A DNA stretch of 40,424 bases, taken from the NCBI GenBank assembly GCA_043818555.1, contig JBDRFP010000036.1, positions 1-40,424 of the forward strand. Reading direction: 5' to 3'. Position 1 is the stretch's first letter. Every line of letters begins with the position of its first letter. The stretch comes from JAUYIW01 sp043818555. Its GTDB lineage: Bacteria > Patescibacteriota > Patescibacteriia > UBA9934. Below the pieces are notes generated by a model that worked only from the letters and a program-made list of their open reading frames with translations, made no database searches and was not told the origin of the DNA. The translations under genes were made by a program, and so were the position numbers. Positions 15,671 to 23,375 of this stretch are shown in pieces.

Positions 15671-15735
15671 ACAAAGGAGCTAAAGGAGCTATCAGGGCTA
15701 GAAGAGCTAACTCTATTCGCTCTATTAGCCCCCTC
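15671..15735. repeat. Intergenic inverted repeat, family E copy 1
   Basis: GGAGCTAAAGGAGCTATC and GGGCTAGAAGAGCTAA against CTCTATTCGCTCTATTAGCCCC. The same words occur at 20206-20284. It lies just beyond the terminator of the 15796 gene. Confidence 0.55.
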
Positions 15736-15743
15736 GGCAATAA

Positions 15744-15770
15744 GAAAAACCCGGCACTTTCGTACCGGGT
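15744..15770 (-). terminator. Rho-independent terminator of the 15796 gene
   Basis: On the minus strand CCCGGTACGAAAGTGCCGGG is followed by TTTTTC, 26 bases after the stop codon. A strong, clean stem. Confidence 0.85.
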
Positions 15771-15795
15771 CGATTTTCGATCATGTCGATCGACG

Positions 15796-16401
15796 CTACC
15801 TGAGCGGAAGGCCATGCCGAGTAGCACAGCCCTGGCGATCACCCTGGGCTTCATCCCACCCCCAGGTGAGCTCCACTGTTCCGTCCTTGTGCTTCAGTAG
15901 CACAGCAACATTGTCCCGCGCCTCAGCGTGCACCGAAGCTGCCAAGAACATGTCATGGTAGTCCAGGCAGGTCGGGTCAGCTGCGTAGAGCCAAATCCCC
16001 TCCCAAGCGCCGAGCGTCAGCTGTTTGCGTTCGTTAAAGAATGTTCCGCGGCACACCTTTGGCTTGATCCTACAGTTGTTCACCCCATTGTGCGCCCACA
16101 TCCAGTAGAATCCACGCCTTGGTTCACGCTCTGCAAAATCCACCAACGTTGTGTCATCTCCCAGGTAGCGCACGCCGAGAAGCTCGCACGCCTTCACCAG
16201 CCCGAACGATCGCGGAGACGGCGCCAGAATCAGCGTATCCAGTTCGGGGGCCTCTGGCTGCAGCGGCGGATTTTCGATCCTTGAGAGCCACTCATCGTAC
16301 CAGGGGACAAGATCGGCACTCCCGAAAAGCTGCTCGCATACGCGCTTTGCATGCGGCAGACGCCTGTCTTCATGAACTCCGATTCCTGAAACATCGATCA
16401 T
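15796..16401 (-). CDS. Conserved-looking hypothetical protein, autonomous unit between fusA and tuf
   Basis: 201 residues, not recognised. It has no signal peptide or membrane segment and many Trp, Cys and His residues. Segments such as GFYWMWAHNGVNNCRIKP, CRGTFFNERKQLTLGAWEG and IWLYAADPTCLDYHDMFL look like a compact folded domain. The start is supported by GGGAG five bases before the ATG. GC-rich codon use, its own TTGACA promoter and a strong terminator set it apart from the neighbouring ribosomal genes and link it in style to the gene at 205-1491. It may be a lineage-specific or acquired gene. Confidence 0.8.
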   Translation of the reverse strand: MIDVSGIGVHEDRRLPHAKRVCEQLFGSADLVPWYDEWLSRIENPPLQPEAPELDTLILAPSPRSFGLVKACELLGVRYLGDDTTLVDFAEREPRRGFYWMWAHNGVNNCRIKPKVCRGTFFNERKQLTLGAWEGIWLYAADPTCLDYHDMFLAASVHAEARDNVAVLLKHKDGTVELTWGWDEAQGDRQGCATRHGLPLR

Positions 16402-16433
16402 TTCTTACTCCCTTGAATGAACGTTGTGATGCG

Positions 16434-16462
16434 ATCTTGTCATAATTGGGGCGGGATGTCAA
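16434..16462 (-). promoter_or_regulatory. Promoter of the 15796 gene
   Basis: Minus strand TTGACA (16457-16462), a 17-base spacer ending TATGA, then CAAGAT (16434-16439). The TATG extension sits at the same place as in the promoter at 1579-1607. The -10 is weak (3/6); predicted leader about 26 bases. Confidence 0.45.
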
Positions 16463-16479
16463 GGGCTTGGTATAAGTCG

Positions 16480-16547
16480 TAGAGGAGCTTAAAGTGAGCT
16501 TAAAGTGAGCTTAAAACGAAAAACGCGGAGCTTAAAAGAGCTTTAAA
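16480..16547. repeat. Tandem GAGCTTAAAGT words, family F copy 1
   Basis: GAGCTTAAAGT is repeated with 11-base spacing, then CGGAGCTTAAAAGAGCTTTAAA. Related words occur at 30512-30572 and 35082-35118. Confidence 0.6.
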
Positions 16548-16654
16548 TTCATAATTGACAGTCCATTATCCACGGTCTGAAACACAGGAGTATATAGTAG
16601 ATAGTAAATTGGGAAACGAGGTACGAGAGTTCATAGTTGACAGTTCATAGTCAA

Positions 16655-16717
16655 TTGTCATCTTGAGCAATTGCGAAAGATCCTTCGTCGCAATCAGCGA
16701 TCTCCTCAGGATGACAA
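16655..16717. repeat. REP-like palindrome of the GTCATCCTGAG type
   Basis: TTGTCATCTTGAG (16655-16667) and CTCAGGATGACAA (16705-16717) pair at 12 of 13 positions. An inner stem ATTGCGA/TCGCAAT (16670-16676, 16688-16694) is perfect. This outer word is known as a widespread extragenic palindrome in many bacteria. The flanking bases 16565-16655 hold GTTCATAGTTGACA words at seven-base spacing. Confidence 0.65.
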
Positions 16718-16725
16718 GGGTAGTG

Positions 16726-16755
16726 ATAAACAAAAGAACGCGATTGCTCGCGTCC
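16726..16755 (-). terminator. Terminator after fusA
   Basis: Minus strand GGACGCG-AGCAAT-CGCGTTC followed by TTTTGTTT, about 50 bases after the fusA stop. Confidence 0.65.
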
Positions 16756-16803
16756 TTTGTTATGTAGTTTTGTAGCCTTTTGCAGGCTTGTAGCCTCCCG
16801 ATC

Positions 16804-18885
16804 CTACGACCGCTTCTCAATAATCTCTTTCGCAACATTTGAAGGCACTTCCTGATATTCATGGAACTCCATTGAATAACTTGCGCGGCCCTGGGTCATT
16901 GATCGAAGCGCTGTAGCGTAGCCAAACATTTCAGCTAAAGGCACATAAGCAGCAACGGTTTTCACATTTCCACGCTCGCCCATTTCCTGAATTTGTGCGC
17001 GCTTGGAATTCAAGTCACCTACAACGGTGCCAAGAAACTCTTCAGGGGTTACGGCCTCAACCTTCATCATAGGCTCCAGCAAAACCGGGCTTGCCTTCTT
17101 TGCGGCTGCCTTAAATCCCATAGAGCCGGCCATCTTAAACGCTGCTTCGTTGGAGTCAACTTCATGGTAGGACCCGTCATAAACCGCAACTCGCACATTA
17201 ATCAGCGGATACCCCGCAACAACTCCGCGGTCAAGCGCCTCGCGCACGCCTTTTTGAATAGCAGGAATATACTCTTTTGGAATAGCGCCGCCTTTAATTT
17301 CGTCAACAAACTCATACTTAGGCCCTTCAGGATCGGTAATCGGTTCAACGCGCAACCAACAATGGCCGTACTGACCGCGTCCTCCGGATTGCTTGATGTA
17401 CTTACCCTCCCCTTCTGCAGTCGCGCGAATGGTTTCGCGGTAGCTAACCTGAGGCCGGCCGACTGTGGCGTCAACATTAAATTCTCGCTTCATGCGATCG
17501 ATGATAATTTCAAGGTGAAGCTCACCCATTCCCGAAATAATGGTCTGTAAAGTTTCATCGTCAGTTCGAATTCGGAAAGTCGGATCTTCTTCCGCCAGTT
17601 TCTGAAGCGCAATACCAAGCTTCTCCTGGTCGGCCTTAGTCTTTGGCTCGATCGCCTGAGAAATTACAGGCTCAGGGAAAGTGATTGATTCGAGCACAAC
17701 CGCATCGTCAGGATCGCAAAGAGTATTCCCGGTTGTAGTGTTCTTAAGCCCGACTGCGGCCGCAATCTCCCCTGCATAAACCTGATCCACATCCTCTCGA
17801 TGGTTTGCGTGCATTCGAACAATTCGCGAAATTCGCTCTTTTTTATCGGTTGATGTATTCAACACATAACTACCGGCCTTGAGTGTACCAGAATACACTC
17901 TGAAGAAAGCCAGCTTTCCAACAAACGGATCAGTTGCGATTTTAAACGCGAGCGCTGAAAACGGAACATCGTCTGATGCTTCGCGGACAACCTTCTTCTC
18001 AATGTCGGCCGGGTCAAAACCCTCAACAGCCGGGACATCGAGCGGCGATGGCAAATACTCAACCATCGCGTCGAGCAACAGCTGTACGCCCTTGTTCTTG
18101 AGCGCAGATCCGCACAGAACCGGAAAAATCTCAAGCGAAATCGTAGCTTTGCGAAGAACCCTGGCAAGATCCTCGTATGGGATGTCTTCTCCGGCAAGAA
18201 ATTTTTCCATTAGCTCTTCGTCATTTTCAACAATCGCCTCAATGAGTTTTGCGCGCCACTCCTTTGCGTTCTCAGCATACTCTTCCGGAATTTCAATTTC
18301 CTCAATATCGCGCCCAAGATCATCGCTATACATGAAAGCCTTCATCTTCAACAGATCCACGATGCCAATAAAGCCGGCCTCGGAACCAATTGGGAGCTGA
18401 ATTGGATGAGCTTTTTTCGTAAGACGCGCGTGGATTGATTCCAAATCCTTAAAAAAGTCAGCGCCGGTTCGGTCAAGTTTATTAATAAAACAAATTCGAG
18501 GCACTTTATATTTATCAGCCTGGTGCCACACGGTTTCTGACTGTGGCTCCACGCCGGCAACGCCGTCAAAAACAGTTACGCCGCCGTCTAGCACGCGAAG
18601 CGAACGCTCAACCTCCACTGTAAAATCAACGTGCCCCGGAGTGTCTATAATATTTATTCGATGATCTTTCCAAAAACAAGTTGTGGCAGCAGAAGTGATG
18701 GTAATACCGCGCTCCCGCTCCTGTTCCATCCAGTCCATTTCAGCCTCGCCCTCATGCACCTCTCCAATCTTGTGCTTCTTTCCTGTATAAAACAAAATGC
18801 GCTCGGTAACGGTTGTCTTCCCAGCGTCAATGTGAGCGATGATTCCGGTATTCCGGGTGCGCTCTAGTGGATAGTCACGGGGCAT
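16804..18885 (-). CDS. fusA: Elongation factor G
   Basis: 693 residues from MPRDYPLERTRNTGII; the longer upstream frame is repeat DNA. GTPase motifs AHIDAGKTT, DTPGHVDF and NKLD are intact, the switch region carries QERERGITI, and domains II-V are full length to EIIEKRS. It drives translocation on the ribosome. Downstream of rpsL and rpsG as in the classic str operon, but tuf is about 2 kb further on with two other genes between. No Shine-Dalgarno precedes the ATG. Confidence 0.98.
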   Translation of the reverse strand: MPRDYPLERTRNTGIIAHIDAGKTTVTERILFYTGKKHKIGEVHEGEAEMDWMEQERERGITITSAATTCFWKDHRINIIDTPGHVDFTVEVERSLRVLDGGVTVFDGVAGVEPQSETVWHQADKYKVPRICFINKLDRTGADFFKDLESIHARLTKKAHPIQLPIGSEAGFIGIVDLLKMKAFMYSDDLGRDIEEIEIPEEYAENAKEWRAKLIEAIVENDEELMEKFLAGEDIPYEDLARVLRKATISLEIFPVLCGSALKNKGVQLLLDAMVEYLPSPLDVPAVEGFDPADIEKKVVREASDDVPFSALAFKIATDPFVGKLAFFRVYSGTLKAGSYVLNTSTDKKERISRIVRMHANHREDVDQVYAGEIAAAVGLKNTTTGNTLCDPDDAVVLESITFPEPVISQAIEPKTKADQEKLGIALQKLAEEDPTFRIRTDDETLQTIISGMGELHLEIIIDRMKREFNVDATVGRPQVSYRETIRATAEGEGKYIKQSGGRGQYGHCWLRVEPITDPEGPKYEFVDEIKGGAIPKEYIPAIQKGVREALDRGVVAGYPLINVRVAVYDGSYHEVDSNEAAFKMAGSMGFKAAAKKASPVLLEPMMKVEAVTPEEFLGTVVGDLNSKRAQIQEMGERGNVKTVAAYVPLAEMFGYATALRSMTQGRASYSMEFHEYQEVPSNVAKEIIEKRS

Positions 18886-18937
18886 AGGTATGCGAAAGTA
18901 AGTAGTAAGTAGGTAGTAGTAAGTAATTTGTAATCGT

Positions 18938-19034
18938 TGAAGACGTTTAATCACTCGCTCCGCTCGCTCGTTAAAATCGTTAATTTTGGTCGACTTTAAC
19001 GTCTTTCACGAGGCCGAAGGCCGATTGAACGGTT
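18938..19034. repeat. Intergenic repeat, family G copy 1 (rpsG-fusA gap)
   Basis: Contains CGCTCGCTCGTTAAAATCG, TTAATTTTGG and CTTTAACGTCTTTCACGAGG, then AACGGTTTTAACGTC. Bases 18895-18930 add AGTAGTAAGTAGGTAGTAGT words. It matches the copy on the other side of rpsG (19506-19619). Confidence 0.65.
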
Positions 19035-19505
19035 TTAACGTCGCGCAAAATGGGCAAACGCTCGATTAGCCTCTGCCATCCTCTGTACATCCTGTTTCTT
19101 CTTTACTGCATCCCCTTCGTTGTTTGACGCTGCAATGATTTCGTCCGCAAGCTTCTCTGCCATTGGCCTGCCTTTTTTGGAACGCGCAGCTGTAATCATC
19201 CACTTAAGAGCAAGCGCGTAGCGACGATCGCCGCGTACAGGCATAGGAATCTGGTAGTTTGCGCCTCCAACACGGCGAGACTTCACCTCCATACTAGGCA
19301 CAACATTTTTGAGTGCCGTGTCGAACACGTCCACCGGATCCTGCTTAGTTTTATCTGAAATAACATCAAGCGCATCATATACCACGCGCTGTGCTGTTGA
19401 CTTTTTGCCATCCAGCATTAAATAGTTGATGAGCTTGGCTAGCAAAACATTGCCGAACTTAACATCGGGCTTGATCTTTCTTTTTTGTGCTTGTTTTCCG
19501 CGCAT
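19035..19505 (-). CDS. rpsG: 30S ribosomal protein S7
   Basis: 156 residues, standard. MRGKQAQKRKIKPDVKFG, the RRVGGANYQIPMPVRGDRR signature and the C-terminal EANRAFAHFAR identify S7, which organises the 16S head. It is flanked on both sides by family G repeats. Confidence 0.97.
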   Translation of the reverse strand: MRGKQAQKRKIKPDVKFGNVLLAKLINYLMLDGKKSTAQRVVYDALDVISDKTKQDPVDVFDTALKNVVPSMEVKSRRVGGANYQIPMPVRGDRRYALALKWMITAARSKKGRPMAEKLADEIIAASNNEGDAVKKKQDVQRMAEANRAFAHFARR

Positions 19506-19619
19506 ATTCTGTTAAATCGCTCGCCTCCGGCTCGCTCGTTAAAATCGTTCAAATCGTTAATTGTTCGCTTTAACGTCTTTAACGCATTTAACAAGGCCGC
19601 CAGGCTGATTGAATGTTTG
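19506..19619. repeat. Intergenic repeat, family G copy 2 (rpsL-rpsG gap)
   Basis: Carries GGCTCGCTCGTTAAAATCG and CGCTTTAACGTCTTTAACG in the same order as copy 1, so the two copies flank rpsG as direct repeats. GTTAAA/TTTAAC words allow internal pairing. Confidence 0.65.
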
Positions 19620-20039
19620 TTACTTTTTAGGCTTCTTAGCTCCGTATTTAGATCGTCCTTGGTTCCTCCCCTCCACTCCAGTGGTGTCGTATCTTCCTCG
19701 AACAATGTGGTAGCGTACACCAGGAAGGTCCTTTACGCGTCCACCGCGAATCATTACGATTGAGTGCTCCTGCAAATTATGTCCCTCTCCCGGAATGTAG
19801 GCGTTTACTTCTGTCCCATTTGACAATCGTACACGCGCATATTTACGAAGCGCTGAGTTTGGTTTCTTCGGTGTCATCGTTGTCACCTTCACGCAAACGC
19901 CACGCTTAAACGGCGCTCCTTTTGGAAGGTCAGAGCGTCGGCGACGAAGTGTATTAAGAGTGTATTGCATGGCCGGAGATGCTGACTTCACTTTTGAAGT
20001 CTTCCTGCCCTTTCTTACAAGTTGATTAATTGTTGGCAT
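19620..20039 (-). CDS. rpsL: 30S ribosomal protein S12
   Basis: 139 residues from MPTINQLVRKGRK; two residues further upstream are also in frame. The decoding-centre motif TPKKPNSALRKYARVRLSNG and the PGVRYHIVRGRYDTTGV segment are conserved, with the streptomycin-site Lys present. First gene of the str operon; its 108-base leader consists of family C repeat. Confidence 0.97.
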   Translation of the reverse strand: MPTINQLVRKGRKTSKVKSASPAMQYTLNTLRRRRSDLPKGAPFKRGVCVKVTTMTPKKPNSALRKYARVRLSNGTEVNAYIPGEGHNLQEHSIVMIRGGRVKDLPGVRYHIVRGRYDTTGVEGRNQGRSKYGAKKPKK

Positions 20040-20042
20040 AAT

Positions 20043-20140
20043 CATCTAATTCCCAATTTTCAAGTACCCAATTCCCAATTGGTTATTGGTCATTGGAAGT
20101 TCATTGGTCATTGGTTATTTGGTAATTGGTAATTTCCTGT
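20043..20140. repeat. Intergenic word repeat, family C copy 3 (rpsL leader)
   Basis: AATTCCCAATTTTC and CCCAATTCCCAATTGG on one side, and tandem ATTGGTCATTGGAAG, ATTGGTCATTGGTTA words (7-base spacing) on the other. Given the promoter at 20154, the repeat is transcribed as the rpsL leader. Confidence 0.65.
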
Positions 20141-20153
20141 TTTAGATGGCCGA

Positions 20154-20182
20154 AATGTATCATAGCCAGTAAAATTCGTCAA
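20154..20182 (-). promoter_or_regulatory. Promoter of rpsL-rpsG-fusA
   Basis: Minus strand TTGACG (20177-20182), a 17-base spacer ending TATGA and TACATT (20154-20159). Same TATG placement as the promoters at 1579 and 16434. Confidence 0.55.
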
Positions 20183-20205
20183 TATTTGAGAGTTGACAAT
20201 ATAAT

Positions 20206-20284
20206 AAAAGGGCTAACGGAGCTATCTGGGCTAGTGGAGCTAGCTTTTTAGCTCCTCTGGCTCTTCTGGCCCCTATTGGAGCTA
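20206..20284. repeat. Intergenic inverted repeat, family E copy 2
   Basis: GGGCTAACGGAGCTATCTGG and TAGTGGAGCTAGC against TTAGCTCCTCTGGCTC and TCTGGCCCC. It runs into the end of the M50 gene and may act as its terminator, although no U-run follows. Confidence 0.55.
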
Positions 20285-20962
20285 TCCGAAAATCAGACTT
20301 AATAGCAACAAACAATTCTCCCCTACCAGGCCGTTGCATAACGCATATGCTGGCCAGCTAACAAAGAAAAATACATTAAACGCTGGGGCGATAATTGAGA
20401 TAAGCACCAGGATCAACAACGCCTGAGGGCCGTAAGTTGCAATTGCGTTGCGGAGTTTTTGGTGCTGAGGTTTTACAAGCAGTGCGTCGACGAGCTTGGA
20501 GCCGTCGAGCGGATGAACCGGTATGATGTTGAAAAACAGCAGGAACAGATTGATTATTACAAGCAACACGAGGAAAACCGGAAGCAGGCTCGAGCTGGCT
20601 AACATTCCGGCAGATGCCAGCCCCCTAAGAGCCAAGGCGGCAGCGACTGCGAGTAGAAGATTTGCAAATGGGCCTGCAAGCGCAATGTGCACCGCGTCTT
20701 TTTTTGGATCTTTAAGGTTATACGGATTAAATGGTACCGGCTTGGCCCAGCCGAAACCTAAAAGCAAAAGCGGGATCAACCCGATCGGATCAATGTGGGC
20801 GATCGGATTCAAAGTCAGTCTACCGGCCTGAGCCGCAGTCGGATCGCCTTTCCGATTTGCCATATACGCGTGCGCAAACTCGTGAACCGTAATAGACAAA
20901 AAAATCACCACAATCCATACGATCGCTATGGCCGGTGAGTTAAATAGTAGGCTTAAAAACAT
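20282..20962 (-). CDS. M50 family (site-2 protease) membrane metalloprotease
   Basis: 226 residues. HEFAH (27-31) is the zinc-binding and catalytic motif, and NIIPVHPLDGSK supplies the third ligand Asp in a later membrane segment. About six hydrophobic segments. It belongs to the short rhomboid-like site-2 protease group found widely in CPR and Gram-positive bacteria, which lacks the PDZ domain. The substrate is unknown. It follows the sulfotransferase gene by 34 bases in the same direction; a TGTATGAT near 20971 could be a -10 close to the ATG. Confidence 0.9.
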   Translation of the reverse strand: MFLSLLFNSPAIAIVWIVVIFLSITVHEFAHAYMANRKGDPTAAQAGRLTLNPIAHIDPIGLIPLLLLGFGWAKPVPFNPYNLKDPKKDAVHIALAGPFANLLLAVAAALALRGLASAGMLASSSLLPVFLVLLVIINLFLLFFNIIPVHPLDGSKLVDALLVKPQHQKLRNAIATYGPQALLILVLISIIAPAFNVFFFVSWPAYALCNGLVGENCLLLLSLIFG

Positions 20963-20996
20963 ACGAGCGGATCATACACCAAATTGCCGATTCTGA

Positions 20997-21910
20997 CTAG
21001 ACCTCGCGCCAGTGTGACAAATCTCTCCCAAGTAACTCTTCAACGTAGGCAATATCTTCCTCAAACCTTGGTACAAGTTCTGCTCGCAACTCAGAACTCA
21101 TCTCCGGACGCTTATTACTCGACCCAACTCTGCGTACTACCTGCTTAACCTTGCCTAAGGGTCGGCGAAGGAAAATTGGCATGTTGCGTCCAATTCCACT
21201 AAAGCTCACTTTTTCCATTGCGCGCTGAAGCCACCCAAACCTTGGCTCAATAAACTGGTTTGATTTCCGCTCAAAGTCAAATTCATATTCCGAATCCACA
21301 TTCAAAAATTCACAAATTTGTTTTACTGCCCCTGGAGTGTCTGCTACGAAGTCATCAAAGAGCATCACCAATATGTTCTCCTTTGGAAACAAGGAGTAAT
21401 ACTTGCCTAAATGCTTCTTATACGAACTTACGTTGCGGTAATGCTGGAACCTGGGATGATTCTCCTTGGCCATTACATCGAAGTTTGGAAAAATAGACTT
21501 TTTAAATCCGAACCTGTTCTCGTGCCAGTAATCAGAAAACGCCCTATCGATAGGATTGCGGAGCAGAAATATTAACTTAACGTCAGGAAGATGCTCGCCG
21601 ATCAAATCTGCCGAGTCTGGATAGTAAAAATACATTACCGTAGCTTCGCCAACTGCTTTTTGGTTTTCATTTGGAGAAAAAAGGCTTTTATACCATTCCC
21701 ATCCTTTATGGAAATAACCAGACCCAAGCGGATCTGAACCAAGTGCCCCCTTGGAGGCCGTACCCCTTTCAAGCTCGCCCTTTATATTTGAAAAAAGCTA
21801 ATCTCTTTTGGGTCGCTCATGAATACTTCGGGATGTTGGCTTAAATAACTCGCAAGCGACGTTGTACCACTCTTTGGAGCACCTGCGATTATAAAATTTG
21901 GTAAAGCCAT
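20997..21910 (-). pseudogene. Sulfotransferase, split by a one-base frameshift
   Basis: The gene starts at 21910 (MALPNFIIAGAPKSGTTSL), where GAPKSGTT is the PAPS 5'-phosphosulfate-binding loop, and reads to a stop after KEISFFQI. The rest continues in the -1 frame (SNIKGELERG, then on to the end at 20997), including LIFLLRNPIDRAFSDYWH, the 3'-phosphate-binding region. The break is at a run of six T on the coding strand (21791-21796); one more T, or a -1 slip, restores a 304-residue protein. It may be a sequencing or assembly error, a phase-variable tract or a real mutation. It starts 1 base after the methyltransferase in the PAPS operon. Confidence 0.85.
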
Positions 21911-21911
21911 A

Positions 21912-22625
21912 TTAAACCGATTTTTGTAAAATTAAGATCATCTCTTTGTTATCTGTGCCGGCAACTCCTTGCACATATTGCCTAAGACCAATCCAAGGAG
22001 ATTCGCCCAAAAACCGAACGTCAAACCTATCTTTTACTAAACTTAGGACATCTTCCTTGGTCATGCAATGTGGGTGAGCTGGGTCGCGCTCTTTTTGCGA
22101 AGCGAATGTCTCGACCGTGAGAATAAAATAACCTCCGGGCATTAACACTCTTTCTACCTCATCTAAGGCTGAGCCTGGGCTGGTGACATGGTCGATTACA
22201 TTAGTGCAAAAAACAACATCAAATTGATTTTCCGAAAATGGAATCTGCTCAGCAGATGCCTTAACTATCCGCATGTCATTTGGATAACTATAAATGTCCT
22301 GATACTGATCACCTAACGGATCTACCCCAATCCTCTTGCCAGGAACAAAATGTAGCACTGTACTAATCCCGCATCCAACATCTAGAACCCTTGATTCCTC
22401 ATTTAATTCACATGTGCCCAAAATTTCATCAAAAAACCTGTACCGTTCCCAATATTCTCGAACCTTGTCTTGATTTTGTGCAAACTCAATCCCCCACTCC
22501 TTTTGGTACGCAAGTTCAACATCGGACTTGTCATACACCTTGTGAGCAATGTGATCAAGGCCAATCTTCTTGCACAATGACTTAATTGGTTTTGGTAGTT
22601 TTTTTGCTAACCGGAGCATGAACAT
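21912..22625 (-). CDS. SAM-dependent methyltransferase (class I)
   Basis: 237 residues. LDVGCG (81-86) is motif I for S-adenosylmethionine binding; GVDPLGDQY follows as the acidic strand-2 motif and DVVFCTNVIDHV as the post-motif. This resembles the Methyltransf_11 family. Located between cysQ and the sulfotransferase in a tight operon, it probably methylates a sugar or lipid of the same surface glycan; the substrate is inferred only. Starts at 22625 or 22619. Confidence 0.85.
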   Translation of the reverse strand: MFMLRLAKKLPKPIKSLCKKIGLDHIAHKVYDKSDVELAYQKEWGIEFAQNQDKVREYWERYRFFDEILGTCELNEESRVLDVGCGISTVLHFVPGKRIGVDPLGDQYQDIYSYPNDMRIVKASAEQIPFSENQFDVVFCTNVIDHVTSPGSALDEVERVLMPGGYFILTVETFASQKERDPAHPHCMTKEDVLSLVKDRFDVRFLGESPWIGLRQYVQGVAGTDNKEMILILQKSV

Positions 22626-22627
22626 AT

Positions 22628-23374
22628 CTATTCACCGCTAACTATAAAAAATGGATTATACAAATCCTGCTTATTATACCTCAAAGGCTTTTGAGATTCT
22701 GATTCGAGCACACTCCCACCCGCCTCTTCCACGATTATCTGCGGTGCTGCGCTGTCCCACTCCATAGTAGGGCCAAACCTTGGATACAGGTCAGCCTCAC
22801 CTTCAGCTACGGCCAGGAACTTGCGCGAACTGCCCATGTGCAAAATTTCTGCGTCCGGATGCTCATCAAGAAACTGCTGAGTCTTCTCGTTCATGTGCGA
22901 GCGGCTTGCAAAAATACGCTTTGGGCTGTTTTGACCAACGTGGATCTGTTCGATCGTTTCGTCGCGGCCTTGTCGGAACGCACCCTTCCCTTTTTCTGCC
23001 CAATAAACCTGCCCATAAACAGGCACACCAACAACTCCCAGAATCACCACACCATTCTCAACAAGCGCCACATGCACTGCAAAATCCCCTGTGCGCGCAA
23101 TAAAACTCTTTGTCCCATCGAGCGGATCTACAATCCAAACCCGATTCCAATTTTTGCGTTCTTCGTAAGGCGTATGGGCGCTCTCTTCGCTAAGAAACGG
23201 TATGCCGGTCTCGGACAAGATCGACTCAATCACCTCGTTCGATCTCTGGTCGGCAATCGTCACAGGGAATCCGTCGTCCTTTTGTTCAACATCAATATCT
23301 CCGGCCTCGTAGACCTCGATTATCGTCTTGTTGGCTGCTTCAACTGCCTTTTTTGCAGTTTCGAGTAAGCTCAT
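22628..23374 (-). CDS. cysQ: 3'(2'),5'-bisphosphate nucleotidase (CysQ/BPNT-type)
   Basis: 248 residues from MSLLETAKK. The inositol-monophosphatase-like metal sites are present: SEES (62-65), DPLDGT (83-88) and EWDSAAP (205-211). In this family the enzyme hydrolyses PAP, the by-product of sulfotransferases, to AMP. Position between cysN and two transferase genes supports that over an inositol phosphatase role. The start follows the cysN stop by one base; an ATG at 23383 overlapping cysN is the alternative. Confidence 0.9.
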   Translation of the reverse strand: MSLLETAKKAVEAANKTIIEVYEAGDIDVEQKDDGFPVTIADQRSNEVIESILSETGIPFLSEESAHTPYEERKNWNRVWIVDPLDGTKSFIARTGDFAVHVALVENGVVILGVVGVPVYGQVYWAEKGKGAFRQGRDETIEQIHVGQNSPKRIFASRSHMNEKTQQFLDEHPDAEILHMGSSRKFLAVAEGEADLYPRFGPTMEWDSAAPQIIVEEAGGSVLESESQKPLRYNKQDLYNPFFIVSGE

Positions 23375-23375
23375 A

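Noticed and set aside
16566..16862. 98-residue minus frame after fusA
   Set aside because: It crosses the fusA stop region, the REP-like palindrome and the terminator, and shows no protein-like conservation.
20190..20205. TTGACAATATAAT on the plus strand as a promoter
   Set aside because: The -35 and -10 words are adjacent instead of about 17 bases apart, and no plus-strand gene follows.
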